This document shows positions 1-9,772 of a DNA stretch of 64,000 nucleotides, in pieces. The position numbers and the translations under genes are program-made. This DNA is from Desulfobulbaceae bacterium (GTDB lineage: Bacteria > Desulfobacterota > Desulfobulbia > Desulfobulbales > SURF-16): positions 133,801 through 197,800 of the forward strand of contig PKTX01000006.1 in NCBI GenBank assembly GCA_002868945.1, written 5' to 3'. A model generated the notes under the pieces. The model was given only the letters and a program-made list of their open reading frames with translations. It was not told where the DNA came from and searched no databases. Each line of letters starts with the position of its first letter. Position 1 is the stretch's first letter.

Positions 1-702
1 GGTTATGGGCTGTAGCCCCTCATCATTTTCCAGGTCGGCGCGATTTTCCGCTGTCGGCCTGTTCAGCAGTTTCTCCGCCTTTTGCCAGTCCATATAGAGC
101 GGGCTGACCAGCCCTTCGTCATAGGCCCTTTTCAGGTGGCCGCTGAAATTGGCGCCGCAGAGGCGGCTGCCCGCTTCGGCCAGATAGTTCCAGACATGGG
201 AGGGCTGTCGTTCCAATCTGCTGTTGATCAGTTCGCCAAAATAGGTGATAACGCCGGTGGGGCTTGTTTCCCCCCAGGCGGTCAGACAGAGCAGGGCCTC
301 AATGCCTGCCGCCCTGACAAAGGGATCGACACGGTTGTCTTCAACCAGCTCCTGGATGGCGCTGATCTCGCCGTCACTGACTGCGGCCAGCAGCTGGCCC
401 AGGCTCTCGGTGACCACATCGCCGGTAAGGGCAATGGCCTTTGGTCCCTGTTTGAAAAAGGTGAGCAAGGGCGGTAGGGCCCGCGGTTCACGAAACTGGG
501 CCAGAAGAAACATGGCATAGAGAAAACCGTAGTCATGCCGACGCTGGGCCAGGCCGTCAATATCGCGGCCGGCCCGGTCAAGCAGGTCGATAAGGTGGGG
601 CGTGATCTCCTTTTGGCGGCGTGCCGCAGCCTGCAGGGCTGATGTGGGCAGGACGCCGGCCGTGGTTCGGGTGAATGTGGCGATGATCGTATCTATTTCC
701 AT
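1..702 (-). CDS. DUF1186-like protein, 3' end truncated by window edge
   Basis: Minus-strand frame from ATG at 702 reads MEIDTIIATFTRTTAGVLPTSALQAAARRQKEITPHLIDLLDRAGRD...YGFLYAMFLLAQFREPRALPPLLTFFK..., open to position 1; resembles DUF1186. This frame is missing from the supplied ORF track. Confidence 0.75.
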   Translation of the reverse strand, partial: MEIDTIIATFTRTTAGVLPTSALQAAARRQKEITPHLIDLLDRAGRDIDGLAQRRHDYGFLYAMFLLAQFREPRALPPLLTFFKQGPKAIALTGDVVTESLGQLLAAVSDGEISAIQELVEDNRVDPFVRAAGIEALLCLTAWGETSPTGVITYFGELINSRLERQPSHVWNYLAEAGSRLCGANFSGHLKRAYDEGLVSPLYMDWQKAEKLLNRPTAENRADLENDEGLQPIT

Positions 703-747
703 GGCAACCTCGCTGCCGGGCTGGTTTTTTGAGAGACCTCGCAGAGG

Positions 748-1455
748 TCATAAGGGCCGCACGCTCTTGACCATAATAGTCTTGCCGTGCACGGCAAAGC
801 GGATATTGACATCCCAGAGGGTGAGGCCATACTCACGCTCATCCTCATGATAGGCGGGCCGCGGGTCGTTTGTCAGGACCTGGCTGATTAATTGCTGCAG
901 GGGGCGGCCCTGTCGTTCTTCATAGTGTTGGCAGAAATCGAGAACCTCGGGAGCAAAGATGATGTCGAGCGAAGATGTGGGTGGTGGAGCAAAGCCGTTG
1001 TCGGCATCTGCCGGACTGTCGCTGTAGGGCACATAGGGTTTGATGTCCACAACCGGGGTCCGGTCAAGGAGATCGACGCCCGAGACATGAATGGTAACGC
1101 CGCTGCCCTCGGCGACAATCTCCTCCAGGCGAACCACGGAGCTGCCCAGGAAATTGGGGCGTTGCGGTGAGCGGCTGGCAAAGACGCCCACCCGTTTGTT
1201 GCCACCGAGCCGTGGCGGCCGCACCATGTTTTTCCAGCCGCGCGCCACGGCCTGGTGGAAGATAAAGAAGACCCATATATGGGAAAAGGCCTCCAGCCCC
1301 TGGACGGCCTCGGGCCGATTATAGGGCGGCAGCATCTCCAAACTGGCGGTGGCGGCCGGCACCAGACCGGCCTGGCGCGGGATGCCGAACTTGTCGGTGA
1401 AACAGGAGCGGACAATGGCGATGGGCTCCATGGTTATTGTTGCTGTGTGTTTCAT
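748..1455 (-). CDS. trmO: TrmO/TsaA-like tRNA (t6A37) methyltransferase
   Basis: MEPIAIVRSCFTDKFGIPRQAGL...LEAFSHIWVFFIFH...RSPQRPNFLGSSVVRLEEI...DIKPYVPYSDS typical of TrmO (UPF0066). Start taken at MKHTAT. Confidence 0.88.
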   Translation of the reverse strand: MKHTATITMEPIAIVRSCFTDKFGIPRQAGLVPAATASLEMLPPYNRPEAVQGLEAFSHIWVFFIFHQAVARGWKNMVRPPRLGGNKRVGVFASRSPQRPNFLGSSVVRLEEIVAEGSGVTIHVSGVDLLDRTPVVDIKPYVPYSDSPADADNGFAPPPTSSLDIIFAPEVLDFCQHYEERQGRPLQQLISQVLTNDPRPAYHEDEREYGLTLWDVNIRFAVHGKTIMVKSVRPL

Positions 1456-1516
1456 GGCCTGTAAAGTAACGGCTCTGCCGGCATTCGACAACGCTATTTT
1501 GACCGGCAAAGCAGTG

Positions 1517-2638
1517 ATGAACACCTCAATTCGTGTGAAGAGTATGCCATACCTGGAGCAAAACTTTAGCAAGCGGCTCTTGCGCTGGTTTCAGGAGAAC
1601 CAGCGCGATCTGCCGTGGCGCCGGACCTACCATCCTTACCATGTCTGGATTTCAGAGATCATGCTGCAGCAGACCCAGATGGAGCGGGTGGTTGCCTATT
1701 TCTCCCGATTTATCAGGCGCTTTCCCGATATCGCCGACCTGGCACGGGCTGATGAGGATGAACTCCTCAAGTTGTGGGAGGGGTTGGGCTACTACAGTCG
1801 GGCCCGCAACCTGCACCGGGCCGCCAGGATGCTGGCCGATCAGGGTGGTCGGCTGCCGGAGAGCTATGAGGAGCTGATCAAGCTGCCCGGCATCGGTCCT
1901 TATACGGCCTCGGCCATCATGGCCATTGCCTATAACCGGCCCCATACCGTGCTGGATGCCAATGTCGAGCGGTTCTTCGCCCGTCTGCTTGATATTGATA
2001 AACCGGTTAAAGACAAGGCTGTCATCCGCCAGATCCGCAGCCGTGTGGCAGAACTCCTGCCCCCGGCCCAGCCGCGTGCCTTTAATCAGGCCCTCATGGA
2101 GTTCGGCGCCCTGGTCTGCAAGCCGGGCCTTGCCAATTGCGGTATCTGTCCCTTTCAGAAGGGGTGCCAGGCCTTGCGGGCCGGCACGGTGGGGGAACGC
2201 CCGGTGCTGCCCGTGCGCAAGGCCACGGTTGCCATTAACATGGCCTGCGGTCTGGTTAAGCGCCGAGGCAGGTTTCTCATTCAGAAGCGGTGCAGCAATG
2301 ATGTCTGGGCCAATCTCTGGGAGTTTCCCGGCGGCTGCCTGGAGCCGGGCGAAAGTCCGGAACAGGCCGTGGTCCGCGAGTATCAGGAGGAAACCGAGCT
2401 GGGGGTGCGGCCCACCGCCAAGATCGCCACAGTGCGGCACTCCTATATGAATTACCGCGTCACCCTGCACGCTTTTTTCTGTGACTTGCTGGCCGATCAG
2501 GGGGAGCCGGCCCTGCATGCCGCCCAGGAGGCGCGCTGGGTGACCACGCATGAGTTGGATAACTACGCCTTTCCGGCCGGGCACCGCAAACTTATTGCCT
2601 ACCTGCAGGAGACAAGTCAGAGTTGGTCCGGAAGGTAA
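1517..2638 (+). CDS. mutY: A/G-specific adenine glycosylase MutY with C-terminal NUDIX-like domain
   Basis: FQENQRDLPWRRTYHPYHVWISEIMLQQTQ, LPGIGPYTASAIMAIAY, CKPGLANCGICPFQKGC Fe-S loop, NUDIX-like C-terminus. Confidence 0.93.
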   Translation: MNTSIRVKSMPYLEQNFSKRLLRWFQENQRDLPWRRTYHPYHVWISEIMLQQTQMERVVAYFSRFIRRFPDIADLARADEDELLKLWEGLGYYSRARNLHRAARMLADQGGRLPESYEELIKLPGIGPYTASAIMAIAYNRPHTVLDANVERFFARLLDIDKPVKDKAVIRQIRSRVAELLPPAQPRAFNQALMEFGALVCKPGLANCGICPFQKGCQALRAGTVGERPVLPVRKATVAINMACGLVKRRGRFLIQKRCSNDVWANLWEFPGGCLEPGESPEQAVVREYQEETELGVRPTAKIATVRHSYMNYRVTLHAFFCDLLADQGEPALHAAQEARWVTTHELDNYAFPAGHRKLIAYLQETSQSWSGR

Positions 2639-2731
2639 CGTGGCCAACAGGACTTGCATCTTGCGGCGCTGCTCAAAAAGGTATGCTTTGACGGGAGTTA
2701 TTTGCGGCCGGAGCCGCACAGGAAAGCAATC

Positions 2732-2770
2732 ACAAGGCCCCGCACCCGATGTTGTCGGGGGGGGCCTTGT
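2732..2770 (+). terminator. Hairpin downstream of mutY, possible terminator
   Basis: ACAAGGCCCC...GGGGCCTTGT inverted repeat with inner CCCGA/TCGGG; weak T-tract. Confidence 0.4.
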
Positions 2771-3387
2771 TGGTTGAGGAGGATTTTGGCCAGACCGATG
2801 GCTGGTTATGATCGATACCCGCGGCCAAAACCAGAGCTGATGTCTGTCCGGAAATGGCCCCTTCTCCCGATCTTCAGGAGTCTCGCAAGCTTGCTTACCT
2901 CGTCATGCTCAAAAAATAATGCTTGCGATATCAAACATATGTCTGCACGGTACGCCCACTTCTTTCAGGAGGACTTATTTTTTTGCACTCCTTGATCGTA
3001 AGCAGGTAAGCGAGCCTGCGCAATACCGAGTTGACCCCTTGCTGGACAGACACTAGCTGGCGGGATGTGTCCTATGGTGTGTGAGGCAAGATCTGCCTTG
3101 TCCAGTCTCGTATGGCCTCTTTCAGCACTCTTGACGGGTGAACCCTTCTTTTCCGGTAAAAAGCGATTTCCTTGCACGCCGTTGCCATATCTGGTCATGG
3201 CAATCAAATCTTATCGAATTCTCAGAAAATCTTGGTCCTGCCTGTGCCCCCTTTCTCACACGGAACGTGGCAAGATGGGGGAGAGCTGTGCGCTCTGATA
3301 ACCGGCGCCGTGTGCCGCCTCAGGCGTGACGCGATTGAACCGGGGTGTGTCGGCTGCACAGCAGATTGCTTGATGGAAATGGGGGCA

Positions 3388-3612
3388 CTAGATCCCTGAC
3401 ACGGCCTTGAACCAGCTGCCGACAAAGTGGAGGATACCGCCGGCGCTCATGATACCGCCGACAAAGCAGCTGACCACCCAGGCCCCCAGCACGCCAACTC
3501 CCATGAAACCGGCTCCACAGGCGGATCCCTTCAGGATATCGGTGCCGATACCGTCGGTTACCAGACCTGCACTGTCGACCTTTGATTTGACTAACATATT
3601 CATTATTTTCAT
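3388..3612 (-). CDS. Small Gly-rich hydrophobic protein, unknown function
   Basis: 74 aa MKIMNMLVKSKVDSAGLVTDGIGTDILKGSACGAGFMGVGVLGAWVVSCFVGGIMSAGGILHFVGSWFKAVSGI with GGAGG ribosome-binding site just upstream of the start. Confidence 0.65.
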   Translation of the reverse strand: MKIMNMLVKSKVDSAGLVTDGIGTDILKGSACGAGFMGVGVLGAWVVSCFVGGIMSAGGILHFVGSWFKAVSGI

Positions 3613-3955
3613 GCATCCCTCCTTTGGTTTGGATGAAGTTGATCTTCATTTCACAGTAAAGGAATTTAGGAAGGTCTGCAAGCAAATTTTTGCGTAAAAA
3701 CAATAAGTTAGCTATCAATTTGCGCTGTCAGGAAAGCCTGAATTGGCAGGGGTGAGCATTGGCGTCAGTCGCGGGTGTCGCAATTCTTAAAACCGCAGTT
3801 GGTAAGACGTGTCGATCTGTTGTTCGGCTGGGTTGGTCAGAAGGGGTGGCAGGGGAGCGGGACCGGGAACCGGCAGGGCCAGCTGTGCGGATGGAGTGGT
3901 GGAGTGGAAGAAGGCAGGTGCTTTGAGGGAAGTGGCGCAACTGGAGAGTAGCTCC

Positions 3956-4411
3956 TCAGGCGTTGCTGCTCTTGGAGAGGGCTTTTTCGTTGCCGCTGTC
4001 GGCAAGGTCCCGGCCTGCCTCAAGCATGGCCTTGATATAGACCTCGCAATGCTGACAGCTCTCCATGCCCTTGCGGCAGGCCGATGATGTTCGTTGCCAG
4101 CAGGGAATGGAGCGGTCAATATAGGCCTCGCACCTTTCACGTTTGTCAGGCGGACATTTGGTGATCTGCCAACAAGGGGTGAGGTCGAGGAGCATTTTTA
4201 TGCCCGGAATACTGATGCCCTTGTCATGGATCAGGGCGCGCAGACAGCTGATCCATTCGATATCGTTGTTGGAGTAGTAGCGTTTGCTCTTCATGCGTGC
4301 CGGTTTGATGAGTCCCTCTTCTTCATAGATCCGCAGGGTTCTGGGATGGACGGAGAGGAGTTTGGCGGCAACACTGATCGGGTATATTGGCAGCCCATTA
4401 TCTACAGCCAT
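3956..4411 (-). CDS. MerR-family transcriptional regulator with Cys-rich C-terminus
   Basis: YPISVAAKLLSVHPRTLRIYEEEGLIKPARMKSKRYYSNNDIEWISCLRALIHDKGISIPGIKMLL is a MerR HTH; C-terminal cysteine clusters. Confidence 0.85.
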   Translation of the reverse strand: MAVDNGLPIYPISVAAKLLSVHPRTLRIYEEEGLIKPARMKSKRYYSNNDIEWISCLRALIHDKGISIPGIKMLLDLTPCWQITKCPPDKRERCEAYIDRSIPCWQRTSSACRKGMESCQHCEVYIKAMLEAGRDLADSGNEKALSKSSNA

Positions 4412-4548
4412 AGAATGATCCTCTTGTATTGGCAACGCCGCGAGCCTGCCCGGGACCGCCCATAATAAGGGGGCCAAGGCAGGCGGGAGTTGATAATAAA
4501 AAACCAATGCGGCAGAGGGGACAGTGTACCCTCTGCCGCCTGTACCGG

Positions 4549-6045
4549 TTAATACCCAGCGAGATTAGCAAGGACCTCGGGATTTTCTTCTTCCTCGGCT
4601 AGAATGATATGACAGGTGTCGCAGTCCTGGCTGATGGTTTTGCCCGAGGCCGTGACATGGGAATCGTCATGGCACCTGAAACAGCCTGAATCATCCTTGT
4701 GCCCCAAGAAATTTCGATAGGTGTTCCAGCCAATGCGCATCTCCGGGAAGACATTCTCCGTGTAGGCCGCCTGTACGCCGGCGATGGCCTGCTCCAGGAG
4801 GGGCATCTGCTTTGCCACCAGCTCCGGATATTTCCGGCCATACCAGGTGCGCAGCCCGGTGGCGATGCTCTTCTTCGCCTCTTCCTGACTGGCATATTCC
4901 TGGGTGATTAAATCATACCCCATTTTTTTGATATAGGGGAGGTCTTGGGAAATTTCACCGTGGGACAGCTTATGGTCCAGGGCCTCATTCGGGCCGACAT
5001 AGATATGGGTAGGTCTGTTGTGGCAGTCGATGCAATCCATCAGGCGGCTGCCGGCGTCGTGCTCGTTTTCGCCGCGCGGCTCTGATGTGTATTCGTCGCT
5101 GCTAAAGACAAGCTGGGTGCCGTCCGCCTTGCTGAGCGTCACCTCGCTGATCTGCTCTCGGCCGCGGTCCGCATGACGATAGGTAATCTGGTTGTCCGGG
5201 GAGACGTGCCAGTGGATACCATGGGCTTCGGCCCCCCGATAGCCGCCGGAACCGATCTTCATGAGTAAAACGGTTTGGACATGGGTATTGTTTTCGTCCG
5301 GCAGGTATTTATCGATGGCCTTTAGTTTGTCGCCGTGGAACAGTTCGGGGCGATGGCACTCTTCGCAGGTTTCGCGGGCGGGCCGCAGACCGTGGATAGG
5401 GGTCTCGATGGGCCGGCTGAAATTACCGGTGGCCACGGCCAGTAATTGCCGGGAGCCGGAAATTTTCGATTTGACAAACCATTCGGCACCCTTGCCTATA
5501 TGGCATTCAACGCAGGCCACTCTGGAGTGAGGAGAATTTTTGTAGGCCGTGTGTTCCGGCTCCATGGCAGAGTGACAGAACTGGGCGCAGAATCCTACTG
5601 ATTCAGTAAAGTGGTAACCGGAGTACGAGGTCAGGGCAATGATGAAAATGTTGGCAAAGGTGAGGGCCGTAATCAGAAAGATCAGTTTCCTGAGCTTGGC
5701 AAAGCGGTCAGGAGAGGTGAACTGGTCCTTGAGATAGGCAAAGGTAAAGAGGCCGATATCCTCCTTGCCCTTGAAAAAAAAGATACCGATAAATATGAGA
5801 AGCAGGCCGGCGATAAAGAGTGGTCCGAGAACCAGATAGGTTATGAAGCCGAAATAAATGTTGTGGATTGTGCCATGCAGATCGAGAATGACCGAGACCA
5901 GCAGAATTGGGAAGGTAACGGTTGTGATGATGGCGCCTGTCAGGGAAACCTTGCTATGCTTCATGCCTTTCATAAATGCTTTAATACTGTCTGATAATTG
6001 AACCACCTCTTTTCCTCCCTTGGCCTCTGTCAGGTTGCTTTGCAA
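4549..6045 (-). CDS. NapC/NirT-type membrane multiheme cytochrome c
   Basis: Several N-terminal TM segments, then CAQFCH, CVECH, CEECH, CIDCH, CFRCH, CDTCH heme motifs. Confidence 0.87.
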   Translation of the reverse strand: MQSNLTEAKGGKEVVQLSDSIKAFMKGMKHSKVSLTGAIITTVTFPILLVSVILDLHGTIHNIYFGFITYLVLGPLFIAGLLLIFIGIFFFKGKEDIGLFTFAYLKDQFTSPDRFAKLRKLIFLITALTFANIFIIALTSYSGYHFTESVGFCAQFCHSAMEPEHTAYKNSPHSRVACVECHIGKGAEWFVKSKISGSRQLLAVATGNFSRPIETPIHGLRPARETCEECHRPELFHGDKLKAIDKYLPDENNTHVQTVLLMKIGSGGYRGAEAHGIHWHVSPDNQITYRHADRGREQISEVTLSKADGTQLVFSSDEYTSEPRGENEHDAGSRLMDCIDCHNRPTHIYVGPNEALDHKLSHGEISQDLPYIKKMGYDLITQEYASQEEAKKSIATGLRTWYGRKYPELVAKQMPLLEQAIAGVQAAYTENVFPEMRIGWNTYRNFLGHKDDSGCFRCHDDSHVTASGKTISQDCDTCHIILAEEEENPEVLANLAGY

Positions 6046-6277
6046 AAAAACAGGATCTCTCCTGCGCCTTCTTTTTGCGAAATAGAATATCGGGCTTTAG
6101 AGAAAAAAACAATGTAATTTTAAGTATTTACGTGACAGTTTTGGCTGACAGGATTGCCGCGATTTCGATTGGCAGGATTGTGAAATGTTTGAATCTGGTC
6201 CTGTTGCGGAAATTTGTATTTCCGCTTACGGTCTGTCGGAGATGGATGCCCGCCTCCAGTCGGCAGCCATCTCGGCG

Positions 6278-8128
6278 CTACCCGGCAGCCAGACAGGAGC
6301 TGCTTTCGCAGAGAGGGGTATTGGTTCCATCTTCTGACAGTTTTTTTGTGCGGGAGCACTCAAAGATTATTTCCAGTTCCTCGCTATCCAAGGTCTCGGT
6401 TTGCAGTAGAGTTTCGGCCAGGTGTTTGAGAAAGGATCTGTGGCTCTGCAAGGTGGCGTGGGCAATCTTGTTGCACTCCGTCACCAGTCGGCGGACGGTC
6501 TTGTCGATCTCCCGGGCCGTGAATTCACTGAAGACCATCTGGCTCTCTCCCCCCAAAAAACCTTCTTCGGCCCGGCTGTAAGCCAGGGGACCAATCTGGT
6601 CATCCATGCCCCACTGGCAGACCATTTTGGTGGCAATCTGGGTGGCGCGCAGCAGGTCATCTTCGGCCCCGGATGTTTGTTGAGTCAAGGCGATTTTCTC
6701 GGCAGCCCGACCAGCGAGCAGAATGGTGATCCAATTGAGGAGATACTCCTTGTTATAGGTGTAGCGATCGGTAAGTTGCTGCTGTTGTGTGTGGCCCATG
6801 GCCTTGCCGCGGGGAATAATGCTGATCTTCTGAATGGGATCGGTGTTGGGAAGCAGGCGGGCCAGAATGGCATGACCGGCCTCGTGATAGGCCATGGTGC
6901 GGCGCTCATCCGCGTTGATAACCATGCCCTTTCGTTCGGCACCCATCATGATACGTTCGATGGCGGCGTGGAAGTCCGATTCATAGATGCCATCCTTGTC
7001 GTTGCGGGCGGCAATAAGGGCAGCTTCATTGACCAGATTTGCCAGTTCGGCGCCGGTAAATCCAGGAGTTTTTCTGGCGATTTCCGCCAAATCAACATCC
7101 CGGGCCAACTCCACCAGGGTGGCGTGCACGGCGAGAATCTTCAGGCGACCCTTGAGATCGGGTGGATGGATGGTGATCTGCCGATCAAAGCGTCCCGGTC
7201 GCCTGAGGGCCGGATCAAGGATGTCGGGCCGATTGGTGGCGGCCAGAACAATGGTGGTGTCATACCGGCTGAAGCCATCCATCTCCACCAGGAGGGCGTT
7301 CAGGGTCTGGCCCCGTTCGTCTTGACCGCCCACACCACTGCCCAGGCTGCGGTGGGCGCCCACCGCATCAATTTCATCAATGAAGATAATACAGGGGGAA
7401 TTTTTTTTTGCCTCCTTAAACAGGTCACGGACGCGGGAGGCACCGACACCGACAAACATCTCCACAAAATCCGAACCGCTGATGCTGTAAAAAGGGACCT
7501 GCGCCTCTCCGGCAATGGCGCGGGCCAGCAGAGTTTTACCGGTGCCGGGCGCTCCCTGGAGAAGAATACCTTTGGGGCTGCTGGCTCCGAGGCGGGAAAA
7601 AAGTTTGGGGTTCTTCAGAAAATCAATAATCTCCTGGAGCTCCTCCTTGGCCTCCGGGATACCGGCCACGTCACGGAAGGTCACCTCGCGTTCACCGGGG
7701 GCCAGGCGCACCACCTTGTCTCTGGCAAATTCGCTGGTGGATTCTTCCTGGCGTTGCGAACGGGGCTGGCCCCAGGCGATGGCCATTATCATCAGGGTAA
7801 AGCCGGCAGCCAGAAAGGTGACGATGAGTTGCCAGAGGGCCAGGGGGCGCGGTTCAGCACTCATCTCAATGCGGCTTGCGTCCAGCTCGGCCATAAAGGC
7901 GGCAATATCCGGGATAAAGCTGGCGAGCCGGCGATTATGCTGGTCGACAAAAATTACCTCATTGCCGCGCAGATGAATTTTCCGTATTTCATTCTGCTCC
8001 AGGCTGTTGACAAACTCGGAATAGGATACGTTGGGTAGACGGTGTTCTATGTGCCAGATGAAAATGGCAAAAGCGCCAAGACAGGTGATGATGATGGTGG
8101 CAAAGGAGATATAGAAACTTCGAGCCAT
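6278..8128 (-). CDS. ftsH: ATP-dependent zinc metalloprotease FtsH
   Basis: [18 protein letters not shown] Walker [13 protein letters not shown] Walker B, SRH region, HEAGH metal site, two N-terminal TM segments. Confidence 0.95.
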   Translation of the reverse strand: MARSFYISFATIIITCLGAFAIFIWHIEHRLPNVSYSEFVNSLEQNEIRKIHLRGNEVIFVDQHNRRLASFIPDIAAFMAELDASRIEMSAEPRPLALWQLIVTFLAAGFTLMIMAIAWGQPRSQRQEESTSEFARDKVVRLAPGEREVTFRDVAGIPEAKEELQEIIDFLKNPKLFSRLGASSPKGILLQGAPGTGKTLLARAIAGEAQVPFYSISGSDFVEMFVGVGASRVRDLFKEAKKNSPCIIFIDEIDAVGAHRSLGSGVGGQDERGQTLNALLVEMDGFSRYDTTIVLAATNRPDILDPALRRPGRFDRQITIHPPDLKGRLKILAVHATLVELARDVDLAEIARKTPGFTGAELANLVNEAALIAARNDKDGIYESDFHAAIERIMMGAERKGMVINADERRTMAYHEAGHAILARLLPNTDPIQKISIIPRGKAMGHTQQQQLTDRYTYNKEYLLNWITILLAGRAAEKIALTQQTSGAEDDLLRATQIATKMVCQWGMDDQIGPLAYSRAEEGFLGGESQMVFSEFTAREIDKTVRRLVTECNKIAHATLQSHRSFLKHLAETLLQTETLDSEELEIIFECSRTKKLSEDGTNTPLCESSSCLAAG

Positions 8129-8281
8129 GTTGGCACCCGTGTCAAATTGAAGCGGTAAGGGAGGCACAACCCGGTGCGGGCCACCGGATTGAATGATCGG
8201 GGATCGGAACGAGTGGGCGGCGCAAAAGGACCGGAGGCATGCCGAGTCTGTCTGGTCTGCGGGGCGGCATCGGTAATGACA

Positions 8282-8503
8282 TTACCAGAGGGCGATCATG
8301 CAGCGGATGGAGACGATGGCCAGACAGAGCAGGGCGCCTGTTGAAAAAAGCAATCCGGCCAGGAAGACGGTGCTGAGACAGGCCATGGTAATTTCTGACG
8401 CCAGGTTGGCCGGGGGGCGCGGATCCATGGTGGCATGGTGTCGCCTGTGGCGGGCCTTGGCTATTGCTATGGCGATGACCTGTCTATATGGGAGTGATTT
8501 CAC
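8282..8503 (-). CDS. Putative small membrane protein (GTG start)
   Basis: VKSLPYRQVIAIAIAKARHRRHHATMDPRPPANLASEITMACLSTVFLAGLLFSTGALLCLAIVSIRCMIALW; GGAG upstream of GTG; single hydrophobic C-terminal segment. Confidence 0.35.
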   Translation of the reverse strand: MKSLPYRQVIAIAIAKARHRRHHATMDPRPPANLASEITMACLSTVFLAGLLFSTGALLCLAIVSIRCMIALW

Positions 8504-8791
8504 AGCTCCTCCGTGCATCCCTCTGGCGCATGTCTCTTGTGGGCAGCGCGAATTCATGCCTGAGATAGTGTGCGGTTCCACTCTTTATTGTAGGGCGGAC
8601 GACCTGCAAATGCAACAAAATAAAAACAGAAAAACAAGTAGATAGCTCACAGCCACAGGTGGTAGAAATGCGAGAGGCGGGCGTGTGGAGAAAAAGCGGA
8701 AATTGCGGTGTAGCAAAAACGTGCAAATGACAGATATCCCTTCCGTGCTGTTGTTTGTCTGGGGCAGGCGCTGCGGCGGCGCAGAGGGGGA

Positions 8792-9772
8792 TCAGGTGCT
8801 CTGGTCATCATGCCGGGCAAAGAACTTCTCGGCCATTTGGCCGGCCTCGGCCACGGAGTGGCTGTTCTGAATGGCCATGGCCAGATGGTGGCCAAAGGGA
8901 TAGTTTTTGCTGAAATAGTGGCTGAACTCCTTGAGGCGGCCCAGCTGCCGCCGGGGTGGGAAACGCTCTGTAAGCAGCTCCACAAAGCGGCGGTAGAGGG
9001 TGGGCCGATGGATGAACGGCGCTGGCGGACCCCCATAAAGGGCGTGGCTGATCTCGGCAAAGAGCCAGGGCCGCGTGGGAGCGGCGCGGCCGATCATCAG
9101 GCCGTCGGCACCGCTCACCTCCAGACAGCGGGCGGCATCCGTCACCGTGAAGATACCGCCATTGGCCAGCACCGGAATAGTCAGCCAGCCCTTGACCTTG
9201 CCGACCCAGTCCCATCGCGGCTTGCGGCTGAAGGGCTCCTTGTGCAGGCGGGCATGGACGGTGAGGTAGTCAAGCCCTTCCCCCTCCAGCATCAGGCAGA
9301 AGTCGCGCAGCCGCTCTTCGTCGAGGCTGTTGCCCAGTCTGATTTTGGCGGAGAGGGGCAACCGGGTGGCCTGGCGCGCCGCTGCCACCACCTTTCTGAC
9401 CTGCCTCTGGTCCTCGGCCAGTTTGGAGCCGGCGCCGGTGCGGCGAATGGTGGGAGCCGGGCAGCCCAGATTGAGATCCACAGCATCGGCGCCCAGGCGG
9501 TGCAGAGCGGCCATGGCAGCCGGTACATCAACAGGGTCGGCCACCAGCATCTGGTAGGAGAGGGGGTGCTCCAGGCCACTTGTGATCAAAAAGGGGTCAT
9601 GCATCGGGTTGCCGCTGGGCAGCTTGCGGGCGCCGAGCATCTCGGTGGAGAGTAGGCCGATGCCGCCCAGTTCCGCGATCAGGGTGCGCAGGGCCGAGTG
9701 GCTCAGGCCCACCATGGGCGCCAGTACCAGGGGCGGGCTGATGCGGAGACCGCCCAGATCCAGTTCTTTCAT
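8792..9772 (-). CDS. tRNA-dihydrouridine synthase family protein
   Basis: PPLVLAPMVGLSHSALRTLI, DLNLGCPAPTIRRTGAGSKL, VKGWLTIPVLANGGIF, ADGLMIGRAAPTRPWLF. Confidence 0.9.
   Translation of the reverse strand: MKELDLGGLRISPPLVLAPMVGLSHSALRTLIAELGGIGLLSTEMLGARKLPSGNPMHDPFLITSGLEHPLSYQMLVADPVDVPAAMAALHRLGADAVDLNLGCPAPTIRRTGAGSKLAEDQRQVRKVVAAARQATRLPLSAKIRLGNSLDEERLRDFCLMLEGEGLDYLTVHARLHKEPFSRKPRWDWVGKVKGWLTIPVLANGGIFTVTDAARCLEVSGADGLMIGRAAPTRPWLFAEISHALYGGPPAPFIHRPTLYRRFVELLTERFPPRRQLGRLKEFSHYFSKNYPFGHHLAMAIQNSHSVAEAGQMAEKFFARHDDQST

Noticed and set aside
1652-2719. 355-aa minus-strand ORF
   Set aside because: Antisense shadow of mutY.
6120-6280. Possible TAG readthrough extension of ftsH
   Set aside because: The terminal TAG is at the usual end of FtsH, the downstream translation has no family character, and other genes also end in TAG.
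6422-8038. 538-aa plus-strand ORF in the track
   Set aside because: Antisense to the clear ftsH gene; long antisense frames are common in GC-rich coding DNA.
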